Source of the DNA: CAIWHR01 sp963741355
GTDB lineage: Bacteria; Pseudomonadota; Gammaproteobacteria; Burkholderiales; Casimicrobiaceae
Length of the DNA: 64,000 bases
Direction: 5' to 3'
Assembly (NCBI GenBank): GCA_963741355.1
Contig: CAVUIG010000004.1
Coordinates: 155,034 to 219,033 of the forward strand
Position numbers and translations under genes: made by a program. The notes beneath the pieces were generated by a model. The model saw nothing but the letters and a program-made list of their open reading frames with translations, was not told the DNA's origin and ran no database searches. Shown here piece by piece: positions 18,731-29,900 of this stretch. Every line of letters starts with the position of its first letter. Position 1 is the stretch's first letter.

Positions 18731-19222
18731 ATGCGACACATTCTTTCAATACTGGTCGAGAACGAGGCGGGCGCGCTGTCGCGGATCTCGGGCCTCTTTT
18801 CCGCGCGCGGCTACAACATCGAGTCGCTGACGGTGGCGCCGACCGAGGACGCGACGATGTCGCGGATGACGATCGTCACGATCGGGTCCGACGAGGTCAT
18901 CGAGCAGATCACGAAGCAGCTGAACAAGCTGGTCGAGGTGGTCAAGGTCGTCGACTTGACCGACGGCAATCACATCGAGCGCGAGCTGATGCTGGTCAAG
19001 GTGCGCGCCGCGGGCAAGGACCGCGACGAGATGAAGCGCCTCGCCGACATCTTCCGCGGCAGGATCCTCGACGTCACCGACAAGAGCTACACGATCGAGC
19101 TGACGGGCACGGGCGTGAAGCTCGACGCCTTCCTGACCGCGATCGAGCCCGGCGTCATCCTCGAGACCGTCCGCACGGGCGCCTCGGGCATCGGGCGCGG
19201 CGAACGGATCCTGAAGCTCTAG
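18731..19222 (+). CDS. ilvH: acetolactate synthase small (regulatory) subunit
   Basis: A 163-residue ACT-domain protein that activates the large subunit and confers valine feedback. N-terminal ACT domain: MRHILSILVENEAGALSRIS, then FSARGYNIESLTVAPTED. C-terminal domain with GRILDVTDKSYTIELTG and ending RGERILKL. The stop TAG is formed by the first bases of the inverted-repeat element that fills the gap to ilvC, so the element inserted exactly at or just before the original stop. The protein seems full length. Confidence 0.96.
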   Translation: MRHILSILVENEAGALSRISGLFSARGYNIESLTVAPTEDATMSRMTIVTIGSDEVIEQITKQLNKLVEVVKVVDLTDGNHIERELMLVKVRAAGKDRDEMKRLADIFRGRILDVTDKSYTIELTGTGVKLDAFLTAIEPGVILETVRTGASGIGRGERILKL

Positions 19223-19386
19223 TGTACTGAATCGGAAATTCACTCGATAGTTCGCGGCGAAATCGGCCGCCATGCTGCGTTACTCGGCCTCACCGTACCA
19301 TGGGGTACGCTTTCGGCCTCGCGCCTAGCCTGACGACCTATTTCATCCGCTCCTTTATCTTCGGAACTTCCGACTCAGTACACTAG
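19219..19386. repeat. MITE-like inverted-repeat element between ilvH and ilvC
   Basis: A 168-base unit bounded by imperfect inverted repeats: CTAGTGTACTGAATCGGAAATT on the left (shown split: CTAGTGTACTGA at 19219-19230, ATCGGAAATT after it) and its mirror ending TCAGTACACTAG at 19375-19386. The outer 12 bases are a perfect inverted repeat including CTAG at both ends, with about two mismatches in the next ten. Inside are further stems (gtacc/ggtac around 19295-19308, paired aggccg/cggcct). No coding capacity. This is the pattern of a non-autonomous mobile or REP-type element; its left end provides the ilvH stop codon. Confidence 0.75.
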
Positions 19387-19418
19387 CGAATGAACGAGCC
19401 ACAACACGGGGAATGACG

Positions 19419-20435
19419 ATGAAGGTCTACTACGAAAAAGACGCCGACCTGTCGCTGATAAAGGGCCGCAAGGTCACGATCGTGGGCTACGGCTCGCAGG
19501 GCCACGCGCACGCGCTCAACCTGCACGATTCGGGCGTCAAGGTGACGGTCGGGCTGCGCAAGGGCGGGGCGTCGTGGGACAAGGCGAAGAAGGCCGGGCT
19601 CAAGGTCGCCGAGGTCGGCGCCGCCGTGAAGGGCGCGGACATCGTGATGATGCTGATGCCGGATGAGCACATCGCCGCCGTCTACGCGAGCGAGGTCGAG
19701 CCCAACATCGGACAAGGCGCGACGCTCGCGTTCGCGCATGGCTTCAACATCCATTACGCGCAGATCGTGCCGCGGGCGGACCTCGACGTCGTGATGATCG
19801 CGCCGAAGGCGCCGGGGCACACGGTCCGGTCGACGTACGTCGCCGGCGGCGGCGTGCCGATGCTGATCGCGGTCCATCAGGACGCGTCGAGGAAGGCGCG
19901 CGATCTCGCGCTGTCGTACGCGGCGGCGATCGGCGGCGCGCGCGCCGGCGTGATCGAGACCAACTTCCGCGAGGAGACCGAGACCGATCTCTTCGGCGAG
20001 CAGACGGTGCTGTGCGGCGGGCTGGTCGAGCTCATCAAGGCGGGCTTCGAGACGCTGACCGAAGCGGGCTACGCGCCGGAAATGGCGTATTTCGAGTGCC
20101 TGCACGAGGTGAAGCTGATCGTCGACCTCATCTACGAGGGCGGCATCGCGAACATGAACTACTCGATCTCGAACAACGCGGAATTCGGCGAGTACGTGAC
20201 CGGGCCCAAGATCGTGACCGCCGCGACGAAGGACGCGATGCGCGAGGCGCTGACGAGGATCCAGACCGGCGAGTACGCGAAGGAGTTCATCCTCGAGAAC
20301 CGCGCGGGTGCGCCGACGCTGCTCGCGCGACGGCGGCTCACGGCCGAGCATCCGATCGAGGTCGTCGGCGAGAAGCTGCGCTCGATGATGCCGTGGATCC
20401 GCAAGAACAAGCTCGTCGACCGCGCGCGCAACTGA
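19419..20435 (+). CDS. ilvC: ketol-acid reductoisomerase (NADP+)
   Basis: Class I KARI of 338 residues, second step of branched-chain amino-acid synthesis (isomeroreduction of acetolactate). Rossmann motif VGYGSQGHAHALNL near residue 20, KAPGHTVRSTYVAGGGVP, and the metal ligands in TNFREETETDLFGEQ and FECLHEVKLIVDLIYEGG. An ATG two codons earlier (19413) is possible; 19419 fits the MKVYYEKD start of homologues and a GGGG ribosome site. Separated from ilvH by the inverted-repeat element. Intact. Confidence 0.97.
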   Translation: MKVYYEKDADLSLIKGRKVTIVGYGSQGHAHALNLHDSGVKVTVGLRKGGASWDKAKKAGLKVAEVGAAVKGADIVMMLMPDEHIAAVYASEVEPNIGQGATLAFAHGFNIHYAQIVPRADLDVVMIAPKAPGHTVRSTYVAGGGVPMLIAVHQDASRKARDLALSYAAAIGGARAGVIETNFREETETDLFGEQTVLCGGLVELIKAGFETLTEAGYAPEMAYFECLHEVKLIVDLIYEGGIANMNYSISNNAEFGEYVTGPKIVTAATKDAMREALTRIQTGEYAKEFILENRAGAPTLLARRRLTAEHPIEVVGEKLRSMMPWIRKNKLVDRARN

Positions 20436-20447
20436 GCGATCGCACCC

Positions 20448-20777
20448 ATGACCGCGAATCGCGCGATGACGTCGAGGTGGCCGCAGCGGCGGTCCCGGCA
20501 ACGCGGGTGGGCGGGGCTCATCGTCCTCCTGCTGGCGCTTCTCATCGTCGGCTTCCTCGCGAAGGACGCGCTGATGAAATACGGTCTCTCCGGAAGCACC
20601 GTCGTCGGCGCGCCTGGCAAGGGCGGACCGGCGGCGGCCGCACCGGCCGCGCCTCCCGGCAGCGCCGAATCCATCCAGTCAGGGACGCCGCCGATCCAGC
20701 GAGCGCGCGCCGCCGACGCATTCGTGCAGACGCAATCCGAAGAGAACAAGCGGAAGATCGACGACGCGGCGAAATGA
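20448..20777 (+). CDS. small single-pass membrane protein, unknown
   Basis: A 109-residue protein with a basic N terminus, one helix at about residues 22-40 (AGLIVLLLALLIVGFLAKDA) and a periplasmic tail rich in Ala, Pro and Gly ending EENKRKIDDAAK. I do not recognise a family. Its stop overlaps the ATG of the next small gene (ATGA), so the pair is probably coexpressed. It follows ilvC by 12 bases. Frame and composition look like genuine coding sequence; conservation is untested. Confidence 0.6.
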   Translation: MTANRAMTSRWPQRRSRQRGWAGLIVLLLALLIVGFLAKDALMKYGLSGSTVVGAPGKGGPAAAAPAAPPGSAESIQSGTPPIQRARAADAFVQTQSEENKRKIDDAAK

Positions 20778-21127
20778 GCGAGTCGACGCCGCGCGGTAAC
20801 GCCGCGGGCCGGACCACGCCGGCCGGACGTCGCGCGCCGCCCGCTTCCGCGATCAGCGGCGGCAAGGCGACGGGGAAATCGAATGCGCGGCCCCGGCTTC
20901 GCAAGCCGGACATCGAGATCGATCGCATCGTCGTGCTGCGATTCGCGCTCGTCCTCGTCGTGCTCGCATTCCTCTATCTGATCGTGTGGATCGGCACGCG
21001 CGCATTCGGCGACGGCGCAAGACAGTCGAAGACGATCGATCGCGTCATCATCGATGCGACGGCGCCGACTGCGCCGCCCGCAGCGCCGAGGACCGATCCC
21101 GCGAAGCCCGGGACGTTGCCTCCGTAG
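20774..21127 (+). CDS. small single-pass membrane protein, unknown
   Basis: A 117-residue protein: a basic, Pro/Gly-rich cytoplasmic N terminus (about 50 residues), one helix (about residues 54-75, FALVLVVLAFLYLIVWIGT) and a short Ala/Pro-rich outer tail. It starts inside the stop of the preceding gene. Together the two encode a pair of bitopic proteins inserted between ilvC and psd, a gene order that is usually tight in betaproteobacteria. No function can be assigned. Confidence 0.6.
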   Translation: MSESTPRGNAAGRTTPAGRRAPPASAISGGKATGKSNARPRLRKPDIEIDRIVVLRFALVLVVLAFLYLIVWIGTRAFGDGARQSKTIDRVIIDATAPTAPPAAPRTDPAKPGTLPP

Positions 21128-21212
21128 CGCGATTGCGCATTGCGCGGACCGACCGGCGCGACGGCAGCAGGGCTGATAAACTCGGCGTCACGCCGCTCCT
21201 TCCGCGACCCTC

Positions 21213-21863
21213 GTGTCCCCGTATCCTCATCCGATTCTCGCCCGCGAGGGCTGGCCGTTCATCGCGATCGCATTCGTCGTCGCGGTCATGCTCTCCGCGT
21301 GGACGCCATGGTTCGTCGCCGTCATCGGCTGGGCCGCCCTGCTGTTCGTCGTCCAGTTCTTTCGCGACCCGGCGCGCGTCGTTCCGCAGCAGCCGAACGC
21401 CGTGCTGGCCCCCGCCGATGGCCGGGTCGTTGCAGTCGGCAACGCGCGCGACCCGTACCTCGACCGCGACGCGCTGAAGATCAGCGTCTTCATGAACGTG
21501 TTCAACGTGCATTCGAACCGGAGCCCGATCGACGGCAAGGTCGTCGGCGCCTGGTATCACGCCGGCAGTTTCCTCAATGCGGCGCTGGACAAGGCGTCGC
21601 TCGAGAACGAGCGCAACGCGCTGCACCTTCGCCGCGGCGACGGCCGCGACGTCACGTGCGTTCAGATCGCGGGCCTGATCGCGCGGCGCATTCTCTGTTA
21701 CGCGAAGGTGGGGGACGCGCTCGCGCGCGGACAGCGCTACGGATTCATCCGCTTCGGATCGCGGGTCGACGTCTACCTGCCGACCGACGCGGTGCTCCGG
21801 ATCGCGGTCGGCGACATCGCGCACGCCACCGAGACGGTGCTGGCGGAGCTTCCGCCGCCCTGA
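21213..21863 (+). CDS. psd: phosphatidylserine decarboxylase proenzyme
   Basis: Short-type (archaeal-like) Psd of 216 residues that converts phosphatidylserine to phosphatidylethanolamine. Membrane anchor at about residues 12-45, then FFRDPAR and APADGRVV near residues 49-67, HSNRSPIDG, and the self-cleavage site IRFGSRVDVY, where the Gly-Ser bond yields the pyruvoyl prosthetic group. GTG start at 21213 begins the usual MSPYPHPILAREGW. Next to pssA, which makes its substrate. Intact. Confidence 0.94.
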   Translation: MSPYPHPILAREGWPFIAIAFVVAVMLSAWTPWFVAVIGWAALLFVVQFFRDPARVVPQQPNAVLAPADGRVVAVGNARDPYLDRDALKISVFMNVFNVHSNRSPIDGKVVGAWYHAGSFLNAALDKASLENERNALHLRRGDGRDVTCVQIAGLIARRILCYAKVGDALARGQRYGFIRFGSRVDVYLPTDAVLRIAVGDIAHATETVLAELPPP

Positions 21864-21920
21864 CCGGCGGCGCCTCGCACGGGCTTCCGGGCGCGCGGTT
21901 TATGCTACCTTGAAGCGGAC

Positions 21921-22688
21921 ATGGCCGATTTCGACACCCAGCGCGCGCTTCGGAAGAACCGGGTTCGACGACGCGGCATCTTCCTGCTGCCGAACCTGCT
22001 GACGACGGGCGCGCTCTTCGCCGGCTTCTACGCGATCGTGCAGGCGATGAACCTGCGCTTCGACCAGGCGTCGATCGCCATCTTCATCGCGATGGTCCTG
22101 GACGGCCTCGACGGCCGCGTGGCCCGGCTCACCCGCACGCAAAGCGCGTTCGGCGCCGAATACGACAGCCTCGCCGACATGGTGTCGTTCGGCGCTGCGC
22201 CCGCGCTGATCGTCTACGAGTGGTCGCTCAAGGGGATGGGCAAGCTGGGCTGGATCGCCGCGTTCGTCTACGTGGCCGGAGCGGCGCTGCGGCTCGCGCG
22301 CTTCAACACGATGCTCGACGTCGCCGACAAGCGCTGGTTCACCGGCATTCCGAGTCCGGCCGCGGCGGCGCTGGTCGCCGGATTCGTCTGGATCGTCGAC
22401 GACTACAACATCGATCCCGCGAGCCTGAAAGTGTGGGCGTGGATCATCACCGTGTTCGCCGGCCTCACGATGGTCAGCAACATCCGCTACTACAGCTTCA
22501 AGACGATCAACCTGAAGCGCAGCGTGCCGTTCCTCGCCATCTTCGCCTTCGTGCTGGTGATCGCGCTCCTCTCCTACCAGCCGGCGATCGTGATCTTCGC
22601 GGGCTGCGTCGGCTACGCGATCTCCGGCTACGCGGCCTCGGCGTGGCTCGCGCTGCGGCGCCGGCGCAATCCCCCGCCTGCGGTCTGA
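21921..22688 (+). CDS. pssA: CDP-diacylglycerol-serine O-phosphatidyltransferase
   Basis: Integral membrane CDP-alcohol phosphotransferase of 255 residues. The signature D-G-x2-A-R-x8-G-x3-D-x3-D is visible as DGLDGRVARLTR followed by FGAEYDSLAD (about residues 61-84). NLLTTGALFAGFYAI opens the first helix. Makes phosphatidylserine for Psd encoded just upstream. Last gene before the leu promoter. Confidence 0.95.
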   Translation: MADFDTQRALRKNRVRRRGIFLLPNLLTTGALFAGFYAIVQAMNLRFDQASIAIFIAMVLDGLDGRVARLTRTQSAFGAEYDSLADMVSFGAAPALIVYEWSLKGMGKLGWIAAFVYVAGAALRLARFNTMLDVADKRWFTGIPSPAAAALVAGFVWIVDDYNIDPASLKVWAWIITVFAGLTMVSNIRYYSFKTINLKRSVPFLAIFAFVLVIALLSYQPAIVIFAGCVGYAISGYAASAWLALRRRRNPPPAV

Positions 22689-22710
22689 CGCCGGAGTTTG
22701 CCGGAAGCCC

Positions 22711-22740
22711 TTGCTTTTGCGGCGAAATCCCGGGTATAGT
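22711..22740 (+). promoter_or_regulatory. promoter of the leu leader-leuA unit
   Basis: TTGCTT at 22711-22716 and TATAGT at 22735-22740, separated by 18 bases, form a good sigma-70 promoter. The expected transcription start is at about 22747, which is the A of the leader-peptide ATG. The leader mRNA would therefore have essentially no 5' untranslated region. Confidence 0.65.
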
Positions 22741-22746
22741 CGCTCC

Positions 22747-22839
22747 ATGAGCAGCTTGCGCACCGCATTTCCGCTTCCGCGCCTTTCCGCGATCGCCCTC
22801 CTGGGCGGTCTGCTGCTGCTGCGCCCCGCGCGCAGATAA
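22747..22839 (+). CDS. leuL: leucine-rich leader peptide (attenuator) of leuA
   Basis: A 30-codon open frame with nine leucines, including four consecutive CTG codons at positions 22-25 (LLGGLLLL), then RPARR and TAA. Leucine at 30 percent and the run of Leu codons just before two hairpins are the features of a ribosome-mediated attenuator. It starts at or within a base or two of the predicted transcription start and lacks a Shine-Dalgarno site, so it would be read as a leaderless message. It is too short to be picked up by normal gene calling. Confidence 0.75.
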   Translation: MSSLRTAFPLPRLSAIALLGGLLLLRPARR

Positions 22840-22868
22840 CCCACCCCCCTCAATTCGAGCAGTCCCGT

Positions 22869-22921
22869 GTCCGTCCTCGCGACGGACGCCGAATGTCGTC
22901 AGCGCGCCCGCGAACGGGCGC
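22869..22921 (+). terminator. hairpins of the leuA attenuator
   Basis: Two perfect 7-bp stems follow the leader peptide: gtccgtc/gacggac with a five-base loop (22869-22887) and gcgcccg/cgggcgc with a cgaa loop (22904-22921), the second followed by ccgttt. The second resembles an intrinsic terminator with a poor U tract. The leuA ATG follows at 22941. Confidence 0.5.
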
Positions 22922-22940
22922 CCGTTTCCAGGACATCGCC

Positions 22941-24674
22941 ATGAAGATCGACCCTGCACGCAAATACCGGCCTTACGCGCCGGTCGAGTTGCCCGACAGA
23001 CGATGGCCCTCGCGCCGCATCGATCGCGCGCCCGCGTGGTGCAGCGTCGATCTTCGCGACGGCAACCAGGCGCTGATCGAGCCCATGGACGCCGAGCGGA
23101 AGGTGCGGATGTTCCGTCTGCTGGTCGAGCTCGGCTTCAAGGAAATCGAAATCGGCTTTCCGGCGGCCTCGCAGACCGAGCTCGATTTCGTCCGGCGCCT
23201 GATCGACGAGCGGCTCATTCCCGACGACGTGACGGTGCAGGTGCTGACGCAGGCGCGCGAGCCATTGATCCGGCGCACGTTCGAGGCGCTCGAAGGCGCG
23301 CACCGCGCGATCGTCCACCTCTACAACTCGACGTCGACCACGCAGCGGCGCGTCGTGTTCGGCCAGGATCGCGCGGGTATCGTCGCGATCGCCGTCAACG
23401 GCGCGACGCTGATGCGGGAGCTCGCCGCGCAGCACCCGTCGACCGAGTGGACGTTCCAGTATTCGCCGGAGAGCTTCACCGGCACCGAGCTCGATTTCGC
23501 GAAGGACATCTGCGACGCGGTGACCGCGGTCTGGCAGCCGACACCCGCGCGCAAGGTCATCATCAACCTTCCCGCGACGGTCGAGCTCGCGCCGCCCAAC
23601 GTCTACGCCGATCAGGTCGAATGGATGAGCCGCCACCTCGCGCGGCGCGACAGCATCGTGCTGTCCGTGCATCCGCACAACGACCGCGGCTGCGGCGTTG
23701 CGGCCGCCGAGCTCTCGCAGATGGCGGGTGCCGAGCGCGTCGAAGGATGCCTCTTCGGCAACGGCGAGCGCACCGGCAACGTGTGCCTCGTCACGCTCGC
23801 GCTGAACCTGTTCACGCAGGGCGTCGATCCGAAACTCGATCTCTCCGACATCAACGGCATCATCCGCACCGTCGAGTACGTGAACCAGCTGCCGGTGCAC
23901 CCGCGCCACCCGTACGGCGGCGACCTCGTGTTCACCGCGTTTTCCGGCTCGCACCAGGACGCGATCAAGAAGGGTCTCGCCGAACGGGCCGCGCTGCAGG
24001 CGAAGGGCGAGGCGTTCTGGGACGTTCCGTACCTGCCGATCGATCCGGCGGACGTCGGACGCACCTACGACGCGGTGATCCGTGTGAACAGCCAGTCGGG
24101 CAAGGGCGGCGTCGCCTACCTGCTGGAGCGCGAATACGGCCTGTCGATGCCGCGCCTTCTGCAGATCGAGTTCAGCCAGGTGATCCAGCGGATCGCCGAC
24201 GCGACCGGCAAGGAGCTCTCCGCCGCGGAGATTCGCGCGGTGTTCGATCGTGAATACGTCGCGGTCGCCGAGCCGCTGCGCTATCTCGACCATCGGGCGC
24301 AGCACAATGCCGACGACGGGCGCGTCGAGCAGCTCGCGGCGCGGCTCGTCGTCGACGGCGCCGAGCGGACGCTCGAGGGCGCGGGCAACGGTCCGGTCGA
24401 CGCGTTCGTGAGCGCGCTCCGCCACGCGGGGGGACTCGACGTCCACGTGCAGAACTACCACGAGCACAGCGTCGGCGCCGGCGAGGATGCGACGGCCGTG
24501 TCGTACGTCCAGCTGCGCATCGGCGATGAGCGGTCGGTGTATGGCGTCGGCCTCGACCCCAACATCGTCACCGCGACGCTGAAGGCGGTGGTGAACGCCG
24601 TCAATCGCGCGATCGCGCAGGGCTTCCTGGACCGGCCCGAATTCGCGCCGCGCCGCGCGGCCGCCGCCGCATAG
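22941..24674 (+). CDS. leuA: 2-isopropylmalate synthase
   Basis: Long-form enzyme of 577 residues that condenses acetyl-CoA with 2-oxoisovalerate, the first committed step to leucine. HMGL-like TIM barrel with SVDLRDGNQALIEPMD (metal and base residues), GFKEIEIGFPAASQTE, and the metal-binding HPHNDRGCG; a C-terminal leucine-sensing domain follows (about residues 430-560). Start at 22941 begins MKIDPARKYRPY, matching homologues, with AGGA upstream; an in-frame ATG at 22893 lies inside the attenuator and is unlikely. Controlled by the upstream leucine leader. Intact. Confidence 0.97.
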   Translation: MKIDPARKYRPYAPVELPDRRWPSRRIDRAPAWCSVDLRDGNQALIEPMDAERKVRMFRLLVELGFKEIEIGFPAASQTELDFVRRLIDERLIPDDVTVQVLTQAREPLIRRTFEALEGAHRAIVHLYNSTSTTQRRVVFGQDRAGIVAIAVNGATLMRELAAQHPSTEWTFQYSPESFTGTELDFAKDICDAVTAVWQPTPARKVIINLPATVELAPPNVYADQVEWMSRHLARRDSIVLSVHPHNDRGCGVAAAELSQMAGAERVEGCLFGNGERTGNVCLVTLALNLFTQGVDPKLDLSDINGIIRTVEYVNQLPVHPRHPYGGDLVFTAFSGSHQDAIKKGLAERAALQAKGEAFWDVPYLPIDPADVGRTYDAVIRVNSQSGKGGVAYLLEREYGLSMPRLLQIEFSQVIQRIADATGKELSAAEIRAVFDREYVAVAEPLRYLDHRAQHNADDGRVEQLAARLVVDGAERTLEGAGNGPVDAFVSALRHAGGLDVHVQNYHEHSVGAGEDATAVSYVQLRIGDERSVYGVGLDPNIVTATLKAVVNAVNRAIAQGFLDRPEFAPRRAAAAA

Positions 24675-24857
24675 CGCGGACGCAGCTCCGGATCGCAGCG
24701 GCCCTTCCGCGGGCCGCGCGATGCGCCATTTTGTCGCGTCGCGGGCGCGCGTCGAATGCGTTAAAATTACGAGTTGTTTCGAAGCATCACGATCGTCGCG
24801 GCCGGCTCTCCGGGGGCGCGTCTAGATCTTCGTGTCCCGGATTGCGAGAGCGCATCG

Positions 24858-26459
<1,602 letters not shown>

Positions 26460-26950
26460 CGCCGCGAGCGAGTGAGCAGGGGCCGCGCAGCGCGGATGCG
26501 ACACGCGAGTGGCGGCGTGAGCGGCGACGAGGGGCCCGGTGCGCGCAGGGATCGGAGCGAGCGCGAGTCGCCGCCGGAGGCCGACGACGCGACGTGGCGA
26601 ACCTCGACCGTAGTGGCGGAGCAGAGCCGCAGCGCGTCGCCCGTTGCGGGGCCAGGCCGCGCGCATCCGGCCGGGAAGCGGGCGCCGTGGTCTTGACGGT
26701 CGCCGATTGTGCGATGCCGAAAAACGGGCCCCGAGCGGGCCCGTTTCCATTCTTGATTCGCTGGCGTCGGCGCCCGGCCCGCGCCGGTGCAACACCCGGC
26801 CTCGTTCACCCGCGAAATGCGTCGCGCCTGTACACTAACGCGCGGCCAGTTCCCCGGTGCGAAATCGTCGGGGCGGGCGATGGCGAACCGTTCCGCGCGG
26901 CGCATGCCGCGAGCGGGAGCTCTCGCAGGCTGGGGGACTTCGAGCGGCAG
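26460..26950. other. 491-base intergenic stretch between aceB and the GAF kinase
   Basis: Contains a strong terminator (annotated separately) and otherwise no feature I can support. Short open frames here are GC-rich noise without start signals. A TACACT hexamer near 26831 could be part of the kinase promoter. Confidence 0.5.
26722..26746 (+). terminator. intrinsic terminator after aceB
   Basis: Ten-base perfect stem aaacgggccc / gggcccgttt with a five-base loop, followed by ccattctt. The A and T ends of the stem make it usable in both directions. It lies about 260 bases past the aceB stop and insulates the kinase gene. Confidence 0.75.
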
Positions 26951-29900
26951 ATGGCAGAGTCCAGGAAACCGAAAAAATCGCCCACGCGGCGCACCGCGAA
27001 GCCGCGCGCCGGCGAGCCGGCTTCGCTCGTCGAGCGCATTCACGACCTCGCGTGGGCCGGCCGGCAGCGCAAGCGATCGAGCTCGCGACGAATGCGCTGT
27101 CCGCTGCAAGGCTCGGCGCCGCGCAGCGAATCGACCTGCTCGACCTTCGCGCGGAAAGCTTCATCGCGCAAGGCGACCTCGCGCGCGCCGCGCGCGGACG
27201 CGGACGCGATGCTCGAGCTTGCGCGCCGACGCGAAGTCGCCCGCGTTCAAGGCGCAGGCCGCAATCGCATGGCGCTCGTGCAGATGCGGCAGGGGCGAAT
27301 TCAAGGCAGCGCAGGCGAGCGCTTCCGCGGCACTCAAGCTTGCGCGCCAGTGCAGGCAGGTCCCGCTGGAAGCGATGAGCCTGTTCCGCCTTGCGCGAAG
27401 CGCAGTTTCGCGGCAAATCCATCACCGAGGATGCGGCACGCAACGCCACGCACGCCGCTCAGCTCTTCGAGACGATCGGCGATCCGGTCGGGCAGGGTCG
27501 TGCGCAGTGGGCGGCCGCCACGGCGCTGCAGCGACTTGGGGCGCGTCACCGAAACGCGGCAGGCGGCGGAGGCGGCGGTGGCGCTCGGCCGCCGCTGCGG
27601 CGACCTGTACGGCATCGGCAATGCGTACAACATCCTCAGCTACAACCTATCCGGATATCGCCGCCAACCTGAAGGTGTTGAGCCAGTCGCTCGCCTCCTT
27701 CGAGGCCGCGGGATACGTCGAGCGCCAGGGCGGTGGTCACCCACAACCTGGCGGTCCAGTACGCCGCGCTCGGCCTGTATCGCCGCGCAAGGCGGCTCGG
27801 CGCCAAGGCAGCAAGACTCTTCCGGCAGGTCGGCGCCAACGCGGGCGAGGACAGAGTTCGTCCAGGCCTTCATCGAGCTGGAGATGGGGCATCTCGCGGC
27901 GGCGCGGCGCCTTTGCCTCGGATTCGTGAATCCACCGTCGGCGACCCGAGCAGGACGCGGCATTCGTTCGTATGTTGACGGCTGGCTCGATTGCAAGGAA
28001 GGGAATCTTCGGAAGGCGCTGCTCAAGATCAGGCGCGGCGTAAGATGCTGCGCGCGCAGAAGGACTGGCGTATTCGAGCTCGTGCTCCTCGCCTATCTCG
28101 CCGAGGTCGAACTCGCCGCGGGCAACCGCGCGCCGCGCTGAAGGCGACGCGCCGAGCCACGCGCCTGCATCGCGCGCATGGGCTTCGCAAAGCAGACCGC
28201 TTCGACGTCGCCCGCGAACATCTGGTGGCGGCACTGCGCAGGCGCTCTGCGGCCAACAGGGAACAGCCGGCGCGCGCGAAGCGCTCGAACGGCCTACCGG
28301 TTCATGATCGAAGGCATCGCGCAACTGAGCGACGAAGGCCTGCGCCGAAACTATCTCGAACAAGATCCACGTCCATCGCGAAATCATCGCGTGCATGGCT
28401 CGAAGGACGCGCGCCGGCGCAGGCTGTCCGCAGCACGAGCGCTACGGCGCACCTCGCGGGCGAAGCCGAATCTGCGCGAGCCGTTCGAGCGGCTGGTCGA
28501 CACGGGGCTGCGCCTGAACGAGCTGCGCAGCGCCGAAGAGCTGCACGAATTCCTGATCGACGAGGCCACCGAGCTCTCCGGCGCCGAGCGCGTGCTGCTC
28601 GTGCTGGAGGCGCCGGACGGGCTGCAGCTCGCGGGTTCGCTCGTGCCGCGCGGCGAGGACGCCGCGGCGCTCCTGCGCGACATCGACGCCTGCGCTTCGC
28701 GAGGTGCGGCGGACGCGCGCCGGCGAGTCTTGCGCACGTTCCCGACGGCGCCGATCGCGCTGAAACAGCGCTCGCGCATCATCGCGCCGCTGATCGCGCA
28801 GCGCGAGCTCCTGGGCTACCTCTACGCGACATCGACGGCGCGTTCGGGCGCTTCCACGACGCCGACCGCGATCTGCTCGGCATGCTCGCGAGCCAGGCCG
28901 CGGTCGCGCTCGACAACGCGCAGTGGTCGCAGGGCCTCGAGCAGAAGGTCGCGCAGCGCACCGAGGAACTGAGCGCGTCCAAGGCGGTGATCGAGCAGCG
29001 CGCGAACGAGCTCGCGATCATCAACAGCATCCAGGAGGGCATGGCGGCCGAGCTCGACTTCCAGGCGATCGTCGACCTGGTCGGCGACAAGCTGCGCGAG
29101 GTGTTCAAACCGGCGACATCGGCATCCGCTGGCACGACGCGAAGGCCGGCCTCGTCCACTACCTGTACGACTACGAGCACGGCGTGCGCCTGAAGATCTG
29201 CCGCCGAAGCCCCCCCGACCCGGAGGGCCTGGTCCGAAGATGATCCAGACGCGCCAGCCGTCGTGCTCGAACAACCGCGCCGAGACGGACGCGCTCGGGT
29301 ATCGACGACGATCCCCGGCACCGACACGAGCCTGTCCATCGGTCTTCGTTCCGATCGTCGGCAGCGACCGCGTGCTCGGCAGATCGCGTAGAGAACTACG
29401 AGCGCGAGAACGCCTTCGGCGAAGCCGAGGTGCGGCTGCTGACCACCGTTGCCGCGAGCATGGGCGTCGCACTGGAGAACGCGCGGCTCTTCGACGAGAC
29501 GCAGCGGCTGCTGAAGGAGACCGAGCAGCGCAACGCCGAGCTCGCGGTGATCAACAGCATCCAGCAGGGCATGGCCGCCGAGCTCGACTTCCAGGCCATC
29601 GTCGATCTGGTCGGCGACAAGCTGCGCGAGGTGTTCCACACCGGCGACATCGGCATCCGCTGGCACGACGCGAAGACCAATCTCGTCCACTACCTCTACG
29701 CATACGAGCACGGCGTGCGGCTCCAGCTCGCCGCCGCGCCGACCGGACGCCCGGCGGATCATGCGCGACGATGCTGCGGACGCGCCAGCCCGTCGTCATC
29801 AAACAGTCGAGGCGCCGAGCAGATGCGCTCGAGCAGTCCTCACGTTCCGGGCACCGATCAGAGCAGTCGCCGATCTGCGTGCCGATCATCGCCGGCGACC

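Noticed and set aside
26460..26950. Small genes between aceB and the kinase
   Set aside because: Open frames of 60-80 codons exist but lack ribosome sites and any recognisable protein pattern; one crosses the terminator.
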